Positions 1 to 8,997 of a stretch of 64,000 nt of DNA are shown piece by piece. Position 1 is the first letter of the stretch; every line of letters starts with the position of its first letter. Both the position numbers and the translations under genes were made by a program. The stretch comes from an uncultured Rhizobium sp. (GTDB lineage Bacteria; Pseudomonadota; Alphaproteobacteria; Rhizobiales; Rhizobiaceae), in the NCBI GenBank assembly GCA_945952315.1, contig CAMFIE010000010.1:1-64000 (forward strand), written 5' to 3'. The notes beneath the pieces are model-generated. The model was given only the letters and a program-made list of their open reading frames with translations. It did not search any database and was not told the DNA's origin.

Positions 1-40
1 GCAGGTCGATGCGATCTTCATCGAAGGGGACAAGCTGTGA
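1..40 (+). CDS. 3' end of a phage gene (partial)
   Basis: Reading in frame 2, the first 40 bases encode QVDAIFIEGDKL and then a TGA stop at 38-40. The stop overlaps the GTG start of the next gene (GTGA), which indicates translational coupling in a phage operon. Too little remains to name the product. Confidence 0.5.
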   Translation, partial: QVDAIFIEGDKL

Positions 41-303
41 CACCGCTCGATGATGGATTTCAGCCTGACATGGAGTGCACCTATTGGCCGGATGGATGGC
101 CGACATGGCTTGGCGGGACCGGTCAGGAATGGCTGCCTTGCTGCCAGGCCCATGACCTAGCTCCGATGACGCTGCAGAGCGCAGCTGATCTCGGTGCCTG
201 TGTTGCAAAAGTTAGCCCGTGGATGGGCTTGATCATGATGATTGGTGTCGCTGTGTTCGGCCCCATCTACCTTGCCACGCGCCGGCTGAAGAAGCGCAAC
301 TGA
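37..303 (+). CDS. Small phage membrane protein with CCxxHD motif
   Basis: An 88-residue protein starting at GTG 37, which overlaps the upstream stop. The N-terminal half has a Trp-rich stretch and a CCQAHD motif, the Cys-Cys-x-x-His-Asp signature of phospholipase A2-like folds. The C-terminal half has one hydrophobic helix (about residues 64-80) followed by a basic tail (RRLKKRN). Small phage proteins with a W..CC..HD motif and one membrane helix are common in tailed phages, and their function is not known to me. It lies just upstream of the large fibre-like protein. PLA2 activity is a guess from the motif alone. Confidence 0.6.
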   Translation: MTPLDDGFQPDMECTYWPDGWPTWLGGTGQEWLPCCQAHDLAPMTLQSAADLGACVAKVSPWMGLIMMIGVAVFGPIYLATRRLKKRN

Positions 304-340
304 GGCCTGGCCTCGACACCCAAACATTGGAGAACTGAAA

Positions 341-3235
341 ATGGCCGAGACCAAGCGCGTCCTCTGCGCGGCTGGCGTTTACACGCCTGTGTCCGCTGCT
401 GGGCAGACCAGTGTCATTCTGGACTATGTCACCAAGATCACCGGGCGCATGGTGATTTCGACCTCCCAGCCGACACCAAGCCATTCGTCCTACATCGAGG
501 TCGGATCTCAGAACGGTCCGGAGGAAGTCACGATCCTCGGTTCTTCCGATATCGTCTACTTCATGCCGGATGGGACTGAAGATGTCTTCGTCAAGGTTAT
601 TGCAGGCGCCGGGCAGTCTGGCGGCGGCGGCGGTGGCGCAGGTGTTGGAGCCGTCGATGATGCTCCCGCTGCAGCTGATGGTTCGGGGAACTATTCGGTC
701 CTTTCCGCGCTGAAGCGTGTGCTGCTGAATGGTGCCGCGCTGCTGGCGCGGATTCCGGCTGCTGTAAATGGTCGCATTCCAGTTGATGCTTCCGGAAAGG
801 CGATCACCGCCAATTCGTTCAACGCGAAGCTCCGGGACGCTTTCCAGACATTCCCCGGCGACAATTGGACTATTGCCAAGCAGGCCGCTGGCGATCTTCT
901 TTTCATTGACGGCAATGCTGGCGGCGCTTCCTATGTTGTGATTTCGATGAGCCCGCTCGCTGCGGGAACCGAGACATGGGTTGAAAGCGGCTTCACATTC
1001 ACGATGCCGATGGACGTTTCTTTCGGCATCCATGCATCTCAGCGCACGTTGGGACAGGAGTTTTCGGCGGAAGTCGTTTCGACGGAGACCCCGACCACGT
1101 TCAACGACATTGCGATCTCGGCAATTCAGCAGGCCACGACCACGCTCACGGTCACGACGACCGCTGCGCATGATCTTCGTGTCGGCCAGCGTATCGGGAT
1201 CGCGGGCGTCACTGATAGCCGTCTGAACTATCCGTCGTTGGTAATTGCGACCACGCCGACGCCGACCACGTTCACGGCAACGGCAGGACCAGGCGGCACT
1301 ATTGCCTCAGTTACTGTAGGGCCGCTGAACAATCAGGGCGTTGTTTATCTCCGCTCTGCTTTGGGCGGTTCTCAGAACGGCTCGTCGCAGATTTTCGAGA
1401 ACGCTACCGCCACGAATGCTTCCTTCTACGTGAAAGCAGAAGGCGGCGATGCAACACCGATTGGCGGTACGATCAACGGCAACCATTCTGCGACAATCTC
1501 CACCACCGCGTCGGCGCAGCCGATCAACGCAGCGCTGAATTATGCATTCCGCCCATCGACGGAATTCCGCCTGTCTCTGATGGCTGATCGCGTCCAGTGG
1601 TCTGACGTTGCGGCAGACAGCATTTCGCAGTCAGTCAGCCGTGCCAGCTTTAACCAGATCGCTCCGAACCCAGATCAGCAGTATAAAATCCGCTTCCGGG
1701 CAACGAACAACAAGGCGCTTACCGCCCCTGTTGCTAAGATCGTATCGGTGTCGAAAACTGGAACGACCACGGCAACGGTTGTAACCGATGGCCCTCACGG
1801 CCTGACGACTGGCGATTATGTGAACGCCTTTGGCGTCCGTGACACCACGAACTTTGCCAACCTCTCCGCTGCAACGGTCGTTGCATCCGTCGTCAACGCG
1901 AACACGTTCACTGTCATTTGGGGAACGCCTGCAACCGTGACCTCGTATGGCGGTTACGTCTCTCGCGTTCAGGGTGGGCAGGTTCAGCAGGGCGCGATTG
2001 CGCAGGTGGCGCAATCTATCGCCCGCACGGCAAACGTCGTGACGATGGTAGGCAACGCCGCATGGTCTGGTATTCTCATCGGCGATACCGTGAATATTCA
2101 CGGTGTCAGGAACGCGGTGGACGGCTCCGATCTCGGCCTTGATGGCGCATATCGCGTTCGCGATATTCAAACGATGTCTCTGTTCCTTGAGCCGCTGACC
2201 GGCGCTCCTTCTGGCGGCTATATCGGATCGGTTAACTGCGGCGGCGGCGTTATCAAGCGCACCGATTATCGGATTTCGTTCGTTCGTCTTTTTGACTTCG
2301 AGCGCGTCCGCGTCGAGGCTCTGGCCCGCCCCGGCTCCGATACGGCGAGCGCCTTCCCGGTTGCCGTGAACAACACCGTTACGATTACTGCATCGAACCT
2401 TGCGACCAACATCGCTCAGATCGCGGGCGCAACTCCGAACGCTTCCGTAGCAAACGGATCGACCAACAAATCGCTCGGGGTGACGCTGGCAACTGCGGTT
2501 TCTCAGGTTGATGTTTCAGCGGCAGCCTTCGCCGGTTCCGGTCGTGTCAATGGAACCGTGATTGCTTCCACGCAGGGCGGCGGCGGCGTTATTTCTGCGG
2601 AAATCAACGTGACGGCGCTCACGCTCGGAACGGCTACGGCGGTTATTCCGGTTCTTCAGGAAAGCGTCGGCGGTTCGAACTTCACGGATATTTGGGTCGG
2701 CGACCCGATGACTGCGACCGGCATTCAGCAGGTTCCGGCGATCCCGGTCGCTGGCCGTCGTCGGTGGGCGTTCCATTCCGTGGGCGGCACATCGACAACG
2801 GTAACTGTGACTATCACCACGCTTGAACTGCTGAATGGTTCTTACCCGCTGCTTCGCCAGTTCCGCGACGTTTATGCGGCGACCAATGCATTCGCGACGA
2901 TCATCAACAACGTCGCGAATGCTTCCACCTTCGTTCTGGCGACGGCGAACTCTGTTTCGTCTGTCTTCAATATCGAGGGCTGTAAGAACCTGACGCCCTT
3001 CATCACATTCGTTGGCGGTGTCCCGACGACTGCACCGATTGTCAGGATGCAATTCTCTATGGATCGCACCAACTGGTGGGATAGCGGCGTGTCGTTCACC
3101 CCGGCTGCTGCCGGTGTCATGGCGGCGCAGGTTGCGAATAATGCGGCGAAATATGCCCGCTTCATTGTCGGGACGGCGCAAGCAGGCGGAACGCTCTACA
3201 CGCTCGGCCTGATGGGTATCAACGGCGTGAACTGA
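341..3235 (+). CDS. Large beta-rich phage tail/fibre-like structural protein
   Basis: A 964-residue protein rich in Ala, Gly, Thr and Val. It has a Gly run near residue 90 and at least two repeats of an 'aHdLrvGqrIgiaGV' / 'HGLTTGDYVNAFGV' type domain (around residues 275-325 and 480-530). That domain is frequent in large phage tail proteins. There are no catalytic motifs. ATG at 341 is preceded by a GGAGAAC ribosome binding site. Its place just before the sheath gene, and its composition, suggest a fibre or other surface-exposed virion protein. The precise role and the host receptor cannot be read from sequence. Confidence 0.65.
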   Translation: MAETKRVLCAAGVYTPVSAAGQTSVILDYVTKITGRMVISTSQPTPSHSSYIEVGSQNGPEEVTILGSSDIVYFMPDGTEDVFVKVIAGAGQSGGGGGGAGVGAVDDAPAAADGSGNYSVLSALKRVLLNGAALLARIPAAVNGRIPVDASGKAITANSFNAKLRDAFQTFPGDNWTIAKQAAGDLLFIDGNAGGASYVVISMSPLAAGTETWVESGFTFTMPMDVSFGIHASQRTLGQEFSAEVVSTETPTTFNDIAISAIQQATTTLTVTTTAAHDLRVGQRIGIAGVTDSRLNYPSLVIATTPTPTTFTATAGPGGTIASVTVGPLNNQGVVYLRSALGGSQNGSSQIFENATATNASFYVKAEGGDATPIGGTINGNHSATISTTASAQPINAALNYAFRPSTEFRLSLMADRVQWSDVAADSISQSVSRASFNQIAPNPDQQYKIRFRATNNKALTAPVAKIVSVSKTGTTTATVVTDGPHGLTTGDYVNAFGVRDTTNFANLSAATVVASVVNANTFTVIWGTPATVTSYGGYVSRVQGGQVQQGAIAQVAQSIARTANVVTMVGNAAWSGILIGDTVNIHGVRNAVDGSDLGLDGAYRVRDIQTMSLFLEPLTGAPSGGYIGSVNCGGGVIKRTDYRISFVRLFDFERVRVEALARPGSDTASAFPVAVNNTVTITASNLATNIAQIAGATPNASVANGSTNKSLGVTLATAVSQVDVSAAAFAGSGRVNGTVIASTQGGGGVISAEINVTALTLGTATAVIPVLQESVGGSNFTDIWVGDPMTATGIQQVPAIPVAGRRRWAFHSVGGTSTTVTVTITTLELLNGSYPLLRQFRDVYAATNAFATIINNVANASTFVLATANSVSSVFNIEGCKNLTPFITFVGGVPTTAPIVRMQFSMDRTNWWDSGVSFTPAAAGVMAAQVANNAAKYARFIVGTAQAGGTLYTLGLMGINGVN

Positions 3236-3301
3236 TCGAAAACATAGGTGGCGGGCGCTGGTTCGCCGCCTTCCTCTTCTCAGGCTAGTGGGGATTAGCC
3301 A

Positions 3302-3535
3302 ATGAACAATGTGCAGATTATGTCATACAAGCGCGACCTCACAACCGGGCTTGTCCATGTTGAACTGGAAATGGTCATCCCGACAGGGAACCAGAAGGTA
3401 ACAATACCGGTTTCGGATGACCTCCTTACGGTAACCGCGGGCGCGCGTGGCGAGTCCACCTGGTCAGAGCCGGACATTGCAGAAATCATCGTGCAGTTCC
3501 TGCTGGCACTGTCGAACAACGTCACCTGGCAGTAA
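3302..3535 (+). CDS. Small phage protein of unknown function
   Basis: A 77-residue, mostly beta-strand-like acidic protein between the fibre-like gene and the sheath gene. The start at ATG 3302 has a weak GGGGATT ribosome binding site. It is followed by a strong terminator, so it closes the upstream transcription unit. I do not recognise the family. An antisense frame of similar length (3295-3555) is less protein-like and was not called. Confidence 0.55.
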   Translation: MNNVQIMSYKRDLTTGLVHVELEMVIPTGNQKVTIPVSDDLLTVTAGARGESTWSEPDIAEIIVQFLLALSNNVTWQ

Positions 3536-3563
3536 TCAGCCGCCAAGATCAACAAGCATTCAG

Positions 3564-3588
3564 GCCCGCCCTAACCGGCGGGCTTTTC
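3564..3588 (+). terminator. Rho-independent terminator
   Basis: The stem gcccgcc (3564-3570) pairs with ggcgggc (3577-3583) across a 6-nt loop and is followed by TTTT. It separates the fibre-like unit from the sheath operon. Confidence 0.75.
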
Positions 3589-3633
3589 GTATCCAACGGC
3601 CTGATCCGGCCATAGACTGAACTGGAGAAAACA

Positions 3634-5115
3634 ATGGCCCAGGTCATGGGAATCAAGCATATCCGCGATGGTGTGGAAGCTCAGGCTGTCCTCGGCGCCG
3701 ATATGAGCGTCATCGCAATCGTCGGCACGGCAGCCAATGCCAATGCTACCGTATTTCCGCTGAACAAGCCGGTGCTGGTCTATACCAACGACACCGTTGC
3801 CCTTCAGGCGCTCGGCACCACCGGCACCATCGTTGATGCTATTGCCGGCATCTCAGCGCAGATCACCGATGCGGCTGCGAAGGTCATCGTTGTGCGCGTC
3901 ACCCATGATGCGCTGGCGACCAACGTCATCACCAACATCCTTGGTTCCGAGGCGTCAGCAACGGGCATGTGGGCGCTGCTTGATGCGGCCGAAGAGACCG
4001 GCGAAACCCCGCGCCTCATCATTGTGCCCGGCTACACCTCGCAGACCGAAAACGGCGTCACCTCGATTGCTGTCAGCAACGGCGGCACGGGCTACACCGC
4101 TGACTTCGCTGTGACTGCCACCGGCGGCGGCGGCGGCACTGGTTTCGCCGGTATCGCCCACGTCTCCGATGGCGCCGTCCAGTCGATCGAGATCACCAAT
4201 CCCGGCAAGGGCTATGTCTCGGCGCCGACGCTGGTCTTCTCTGCTGGTGCTGGCACCGGCGCGGCGGCCACCCCGACTATCGGCTCCTGCTGCAATCAGA
4301 TCTGCGCCACCATGCCGGCTATTGCCGAACGTCTCAAGGCGCAGTTCATTCCGGAAGGCCCGTCCAATACCCGTGCTGCAGCCGTAGCATGGCTGAACAC
4401 CCTGCCGCGCTCCGCCGCAATCACTCACCCGCTGCGCCAGGATGCAAAGGTGGTGGTGAATGGCTCCACGGTCACCAAGCCGCTGTCGCCTTACATCGTG
4501 GCCCTCTATGCCAAGCGTGATGCGGAAGTTGATGGCATCCCGAGCCGGTCCATCGCCAACCAGTCGCTGAACGGTCTTGTCGGGGTATCCCCGAAGATCC
4601 GCCTCGACATCACCTCTGACAGCTCGGAAGGCATGTCCGATATCGAAGCAAAATTCGGTATAGTGGTGCGCGGTGAACCCGGTGTTGATGGCTCCCTCTC
4701 TGATGGCGGCTACACCTTCTGGGGCACCGATACCCTGTCGGCCGATACGCAGTGGCAGTTCGCCAATGTGGTTCGTCTCCGCTCCTATGTGGAGATCAAC
4801 CAGATCAAGGCGATCCGCTTCTACCTCGGCCGCTTCAATCTCACCGTCCAGACCGTTCAGGCCATCGCCAATACGCTGGAAGGCCTGATGTCGCTGCTGC
4901 GCGCCGATCAGCATGTCATCGACTATCGCGTGATGTTCGATCCGGACAAGAACACCCCGGCGAACCTGCGGCTCGGGTTCCTCGACATCACCTTCAAGAT
5001 GGAAGAGCCGGCGCCGCTGCGGAAGGTCACCATCCGGTCCCGCCGCTATCCGGAAGCGCTCGATGCGATGGTCACCAACATCGCCATCCAGCTCGGCACC
5101 CTCACCACCGCCTGA
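3634..5115 (+). CDS. Contractile tail sheath protein
   Basis: A 493-residue phage tail sheath protein (P2 FI type). It polymerises around the tail tube and contracts on adsorption. Sheath-family features are the N-terminal region with 'GadMSVIAIVGTA', the conserved 'SPYIVALYAKRD' and 'GYTFWGTDTLS' stretches and the C-terminal 'VTIRSRRYPEALD' domain. Residues about 143-225 are a Gly-rich insertion with two NGGTGYT / GKGYVSAPTL-type repeats. That makes the protein longer than P2 FI (about 396 residues). It is the first gene after the terminator at 3564 and is followed by the tube gene. The ribosome binding site GGAGAAA precedes ATG 3634. Confidence 0.9.
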   Translation: MAQVMGIKHIRDGVEAQAVLGADMSVIAIVGTAANANATVFPLNKPVLVYTNDTVALQALGTTGTIVDAIAGISAQITDAAAKVIVVRVTHDALATNVITNILGSEASATGMWALLDAAEETGETPRLIIVPGYTSQTENGVTSIAVSNGGTGYTADFAVTATGGGGGTGFAGIAHVSDGAVQSIEITNPGKGYVSAPTLVFSAGAGTGAAATPTIGSCCNQICATMPAIAERLKAQFIPEGPSNTRAAAVAWLNTLPRSAAITHPLRQDAKVVVNGSTVTKPLSPYIVALYAKRDAEVDGIPSRSIANQSLNGLVGVSPKIRLDITSDSSEGMSDIEAKFGIVVRGEPGVDGSLSDGGYTFWGTDTLSADTQWQFANVVRLRSYVEINQIKAIRFYLGRFNLTVQTVQAIANTLEGLMSLLRADQHVIDYRVMFDPDKNTPANLRLGFLDITFKMEEPAPLRKVTIRSRRYPEALDAMVTNIAIQLGTLTTA

Positions 5116-5144
5116 TCGCGGCGTAACGCCAAGGAGACATGACT

Positions 5145-5681
5145 ATGTCGAAGACCATCTACAACCTGGACACTGCGAACCTGTTTGTCGGCGACGACGA
5201 TCCGGAAAACTCGCAGTTCCTCACCCTCATGTCGGTGAAGATCCCTTCGCTGGAAGAGGCCACCCGGACGATCGAGCCCGGCGGCGGCATCGTCGCCATC
5301 GATTTCGGGCTCCGGAAGATCAATGCACTCTCCATCTCGTTCGGTCTGTCCGGCATCAACCCGGATGTCATGCCGAAGTTCATGCCGAGCCGCCGCACGG
5401 CTTACACCATCCGCGGCAACATCTCGGATGTCCGGACGCAGGAGGATATCCCGCTGGTCGCCACCATTCAGGGCCGCATGACCAAATTGGATGTGGGCGA
5501 GTTCAAGAAGGGCGGCGAGGTGAACTCGGATTACGAGATCAAGGAAATCGTCCACTACATGCTGAAGATCGGCGATCAGGAGAAGTTCTATATGGATGCC
5601 TTCGCCGGTCCGAACGGCGTCCGTATCGATGGCGTCCCGGTTTTCCGGGATGTCGCCCGCAACATCGGTCTTGGAGTGTAA
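5145..5681 (+). CDS. Tail tube protein (FII family)
   Basis: A 178-residue protein of the P2 FII major tail tube family, which forms the inner tube inside the sheath. Family features are the N-terminal 'NLFVGDDDPENSQFLTL' region, the central 'PSRRTAYTIRGN' and the C-terminal 'KEIVHYMLKIGDQEKFYMDAF'. I prefer ATG 5145 over ATG 5139, because AAGGAG then lies 8 nt upstream rather than 2 nt. It sits directly after the sheath gene and 3 bases before the chaperone gene. Confidence 0.9.
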   Translation: MSKTIYNLDTANLFVGDDDPENSQFLTLMSVKIPSLEEATRTIEPGGGIVAIDFGLRKINALSISFGLSGINPDVMPKFMPSRRTAYTIRGNISDVRTQEDIPLVATIQGRMTKLDVGEFKKGGEVNSDYEIKEIVHYMLKIGDQEKFYMDAFAGPNGVRIDGVPVFRDVARNIGLGV

Positions 5682-5684
5682 CCC

Positions 5685-6050
5685 ATGGCCGATCAGAAGG
5701 CAGAGGCCACCGCTTCGACTGAAATGCCGGTGGCCCGCATCGTGAACCTGGAGGGACGGTCTAAAACCGTTCCTCTGGAATACCCTGTGGAATTCGCTGG
5801 TGCGGTCTGGGACAGCATCGAGATCCGTCGCTGCACCGGGCAGGAAATCGCCGATTACTTCAATCGGATGAGCCAGTCCGCAACGTTCGTCATGCCTCCG
5901 GTTATCCAGTGTCCCGTAGAAGTGTGGCAGGCTCTGGACGCCGATGATCAGGACACCATCGATGAGGCCGCTCAGGCTTTTATGCCCCGTCGCTTGAAGG
6001 CGGCGGTCGAGTTGCTGTCCGAAACTGGCGCGAATATGTCGGGCAAGTAA
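5685..6050 (+). CDS. Tail assembly chaperone (gpE-like)
   Basis: A 121-residue protein between the tube and tape measure genes, the position of P2 gpE. It has the short beta domain followed by helices typical of this family ('RIVNLEGRSKTVPLEYPVEFAG', 'IEIRRCTGQEIADYF'). Such proteins coat the tape measure during tail assembly. The -1 frame is open from 5966 to 6187, downstream of the tube gene and up to the tape measure start, so an extended frameshift product is likely (separate entry). Confidence 0.8.
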   Translation: MADQKAEATASTEMPVARIVNLEGRSKTVPLEYPVEFAGAVWDSIEIRRCTGQEIADYFNRMSQSATFVMPPVIQCPVEVWQALDADDQDTIDEAAQAFMPRRLKAAVELLSETGANMSGK

Positions 6051-6187
6051 GCAACACCTTCAGCACACCAATTCCGGTCGTCCTGTCATGGGAATGGCTG
6101 GAGATCCTGCAGTGGTATTGTGAAGCATTCAACATGGAGGTCTCCAAGGCCTCCTTCCAAGCCCGGCTGGCCGGCATGAGGATGTGA
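5685..6187 (+). other. Putative E+E' product by -1 ribosomal frameshift
   Basis: The -1 frame is open from 5966 to a TGA at 6185-6187, four bases before the tape measure ATG. It encodes a plausible helical tail (for example WEWLEILQWYCEAF). It has no start codon of its own before an ATG at about 6133, too late to encode most of it. Within the overlap the only slippery-looking site is a run of four T at 5978-5981 (GCT TTT ATG), 23 codons before the stop. This matches the layout of P2 E/E'. The exact slip site is my inference; the open frame is seen directly. Confidence 0.6.
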
Positions 6188-6191
6188 AGTC

Positions 6192-8357
6192 ATGAGAACA
6201 TTCATCGGCGAGCTGATCTTCCGCTTCAAGGATGACGCCTCTCAGAAAGCCCAGCAGGCAGCAAAAACCATTGGCGGCAGCATCGACAAGATTGAGGCTG
6301 CCGCCAAGCGCATGAACGGCATGCCGTGGGGCGCCAAATTCACGGCCCAGCTGGATAAGCTTGGCGCCTCCGCCAAGGATATCGACCACCTCCGCACTTC
6401 CTGGGAGCGGCTGCAGACTTCCATCAATAGCCGCGGTCTCAAAGGTGCCGCCGCGCGCGCGGAACTTGAAAGCTTCAAGGTCGCCACGCTCGGTCATTTC
6501 GCGCAGATCAACTCGGCCAGCGCTGCGCAGTTCAAGGCTGTCGAGAAACGGGCCCGGACATTTTCGAAGCGCCTACAGGACATCATGAAGCCGGCGATGG
6601 TCATGATGGGTGGCTATACCGGTGCATATCTCGTCGGCGTCGGTGGCCGCGAGGCCATCACGGCTGCATCCAATGAGCAGCGCGAACGTGCTCGCCAACA
6701 CTTTGCAGGGCTTCCAGCTGCTGAACAGGCGCAGATCGAGAAGCAGTCTCAGGAGCTTTCCGTCAAGTATCGTGTCCTCCAGTCCGATGTCATGGAGCTG
6801 ATGCGTGAAGCCCGGCTGAACATGCCAAACGCTGAAGCCGCCTTCGGTGTCGCCGAGCAGATGGTTCAGGCATACAAGATGCTTGGCATGTCCTTCAGCT
6901 CGACGCAGTCGATCGAGGGGCTGCGCGCCTTCAACAAGGCGATGGATAACATCAACGTCACAGAAAATTCGACGCTCTATACCGAGATGCTGAACAGCTT
7001 CGTCAAGGCGCAGCAGATCACCGGCAAGGACATGGACCCTGAAGCATACGCGCAGGCCATCAAGTATGCCCGCACCTCCGGCAAAGTGTTCAGCCCATAT
7101 TTCCTCCAGAACATGATGCCGTTCCTCATCGCTGAATCCGGCGGTTCCGATACCGGTAACCAGATGCGCGCCTTCTTCGATCAGTTTGTCGGAGGCACCG
7201 CAACTGGTGAGGCTTTGAACGAACAGGGGCGTCTCGGTTTGCGTGGAAGCAATGGCAAGATCAGAGATCCGAATGGCATCGCCTACGATCCTCTGAAATG
7301 GATCAGTGACAACATCGTGCCAGCGCTCGCCAAAGATGGCGTCAATATGAACTCGGATGTTGAGATCGCGCAGGCCGTCTCCAAGATGTCGAGCAATCGT
7401 CTTGCCCGCGAGTTTATCCAGCGTGCGATCACCCAGCGCGGCGTCTACATGCGCCTGGCCGGAATGATGGGCGGCGCGTCCGGAATCGATCAGGCTGGCA
7501 ATGTGGATGCCATGGACCCATTCTCTGCGTTCAAGGGCTTCAAGGATGCCATGGCAAACCTTGCTGCAGCTGTCGTCCCGATTGATGTCATCACGTCCGG
7601 TCTCAACTCCCTTTCGAATGCGATCAATACCCTTCAGGTCAGCTGGCGTGATGGTGATATCGCAACCCGTCTCGGTATCGGTGCTGCAGGGGCTGGGGCC
7701 GCCTTTGGTGCATGGAAAATCGGTGGAATGGTTTGGGGCCTGATGACAGCTGGCGCAAATCTGAATGCTGCAGCTGTGGCCCTTGAGGCAGCAGCCGTAA
7801 GCCTTGGCGCCGCAGGGGCAAGTAGCGCTATCACCGCTCCGGCCGCGACCGCTGCTGGAGCGGCCGGAGGATGGGGAGCAAGGTTCCTTGGTCTCGGCCG
7901 TTTCCTTGGTGGTGCAGGAGGATCTGGCGGCGGCGGTGCGACTGCGGCCTTTTTCGCAGCGATGGTAGGCCTCGGCCTTCTTGGGCGGGGGGCAACGCGG
8001 GAGTCGAAGAAGCCAGCCGGACAGGATTTCAGCGAGCAATACAGCCGTGAAGAGAATGCCGCCCGGAATTACAAAATGTGGAATGGGTTCGCATTCGAAG
8101 GCGGCATGCATCGCGCTTATATCGGCGCTGGGCCGAAGCCTGGTGTGGCTGAAGCCGAGCAAACTGGAAAGCAGATCCAGGAGGCATTGAGCCCGGTCGG
8201 GAAACCCACGATTGATACCAGCCAGCTTCAGCAGGCCGTCAATCTTGCACAGCAGTTCTTGAGCCTTGTCCGGCAGGCCGGTGCTGCTGCCTCTCAGGCG
8301 GCCGGGGCTAATGCTGAAATGCGCCGTAGCTTCCAGGATTACGGAGTGTCGCCATAA
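6192..8357 (+). CDS. Tail tape measure protein
   Basis: A 721-residue tape measure that sets tail length. The N-terminal third is helical with coiled-coil character. The middle carries 'YTGAYLVGVGGREAITAASNEQRERAR'-like helices, and residues about 490-610 contain hydrophobic Gly/Ala-rich segments likely to cross a membrane during DNA injection. It starts at ATG 6192, right after the E' frame, and its TAA overlaps the ATG of the U gene (TAATG). The length is close to that of the tape measure in the adjacent element (703 residues). Confidence 0.88.
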   Translation: MRTFIGELIFRFKDDASQKAQQAAKTIGGSIDKIEAAAKRMNGMPWGAKFTAQLDKLGASAKDIDHLRTSWERLQTSINSRGLKGAAARAELESFKVATLGHFAQINSASAAQFKAVEKRARTFSKRLQDIMKPAMVMMGGYTGAYLVGVGGREAITAASNEQRERARQHFAGLPAAEQAQIEKQSQELSVKYRVLQSDVMELMREARLNMPNAEAAFGVAEQMVQAYKMLGMSFSSTQSIEGLRAFNKAMDNINVTENSTLYTEMLNSFVKAQQITGKDMDPEAYAQAIKYARTSGKVFSPYFLQNMMPFLIAESGGSDTGNQMRAFFDQFVGGTATGEALNEQGRLGLRGSNGKIRDPNGIAYDPLKWISDNIVPALAKDGVNMNSDVEIAQAVSKMSSNRLAREFIQRAITQRGVYMRLAGMMGGASGIDQAGNVDAMDPFSAFKGFKDAMANLAAAVVPIDVITSGLNSLSNAINTLQVSWRDGDIATRLGIGAAGAGAAFGAWKIGGMVWGLMTAGANLNAAAVALEAAAVSLGAAGASSAITAPAATAAGAAGGWGARFLGLGRFLGGAGGSGGGGATAAFFAAMVGLGLLGRGATRESKKPAGQDFSEQYSREENAARNYKMWNGFAFEGGMHRAYIGAGPKPGVAEAEQTGKQIQEALSPVGKPTIDTSQLQQAVNLAQQFLSLVRQAGAAASQAAGANAEMRRSFQDYGVSP

Positions 8358-8776
8358 TGCTCGCCTGCATTGGACCGGTCACATTCGACCTGAAGAATGA
8401 TCTGCAGAGCCTTGATTTCGAGGCCGGCACCACGCTTGTTGCCCATGATGTTATGGGTGCCGCTCCGGTTTACGAAGTCACCGGAGATGAAGAGGCCACG
8501 ATCACTCTGAAGGGAACGCTGTATCCAATTTTCTTTCAGGGCGCTTTGACCGGTATCAGCCTTTTGGAAGCGGCGCGGAAGCAGAGAACGCCTCTGACCA
8601 TGATGCGCGGTGACTTCACACCCATGGGATGGGTGCTGATCAAATCGATATCCCACTCGCATTCTGATCTCGATGCGGCAACCGGTGTTGGGCAGACCGT
8701 TGAATACACCGTCAACCTGGTTCGCATCACCGGTGCAGGCGGCGATATCGCGTCAATTTTGAGGCTATTCCTATGA
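8357..8776 (+). CDS. Tail protein U (P2 gpU-like)
   Basis: A 139-residue tail protein of the P2 gpU family, a tail completion/terminator component. Matching features are the order tape measure-U-X-D, an 'TLVAHDVMGAAPVYEVTG' segment and the 'GALTGISLLEAARKQRTP' and 'MGWVLIKSISHSHSDLD' regions. The start codon overlaps the tape measure stop, and the stop overlaps the X start (ATGA), so translation is tightly coupled. Confidence 0.85.
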   Translation: MLACIGPVTFDLKNDLQSLDFEAGTTLVAHDVMGAAPVYEVTGDEEATITLKGTLYPIFFQGALTGISLLEAARKQRTPLTMMRGDFTPMGWVLIKSISHSHSDLDAATGVGQTVEYTVNLVRITGAGGDIASILRLFL

Positions 8777-8997
8777 CCATCTTGAAAGAGACAGTCTGGA
8801 TTGAGGATCTGACGCTTGCAAGCGTGATTTGGCGAAAGTTCGGAAAGCAGCCGCAAGGGTTCATAGAGAAGGTGATCGAAGCCAATCCCGGCATCGCAGA
8901 GCAGATCTTCATCCCTGTCGGAACTGAGATCATCTTCCCTGTCGAGGAAATGGAACCCGTCTCTGCTGACAAGTCGGTTGTGAGGCTTTGGGACTGA
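8773..8997 (+). CDS. Tail protein X (LysM-like)
   Basis: A 74-residue P2 gpX-like protein with a LysM-type fold. The 'LASVIWRKFGKQPQGFIEKVIEANPGIAE' segment is followed by 'PVGTEIIFP', the usual LysM-like ending of this family. It is a small baseplate/tail component. It overlaps U by 4 bases and D by 1 base (TGATG). Confidence 0.85.
   Translation: MTILKETVWIEDLTLASVIWRKFGKQPQGFIEKVIEANPGIAEQIFIPVGTEIIFPVEEMEPVSADKSVVRLWD

Noticed and set aside
233-1171. 312-residue minus-strand frame opposite the fibre-like gene
   Set aside because: It is Arg-rich and low in typical protein patterns, as expected of the antisense of a GC-rich coding region; no ribosome binding site or family motif.
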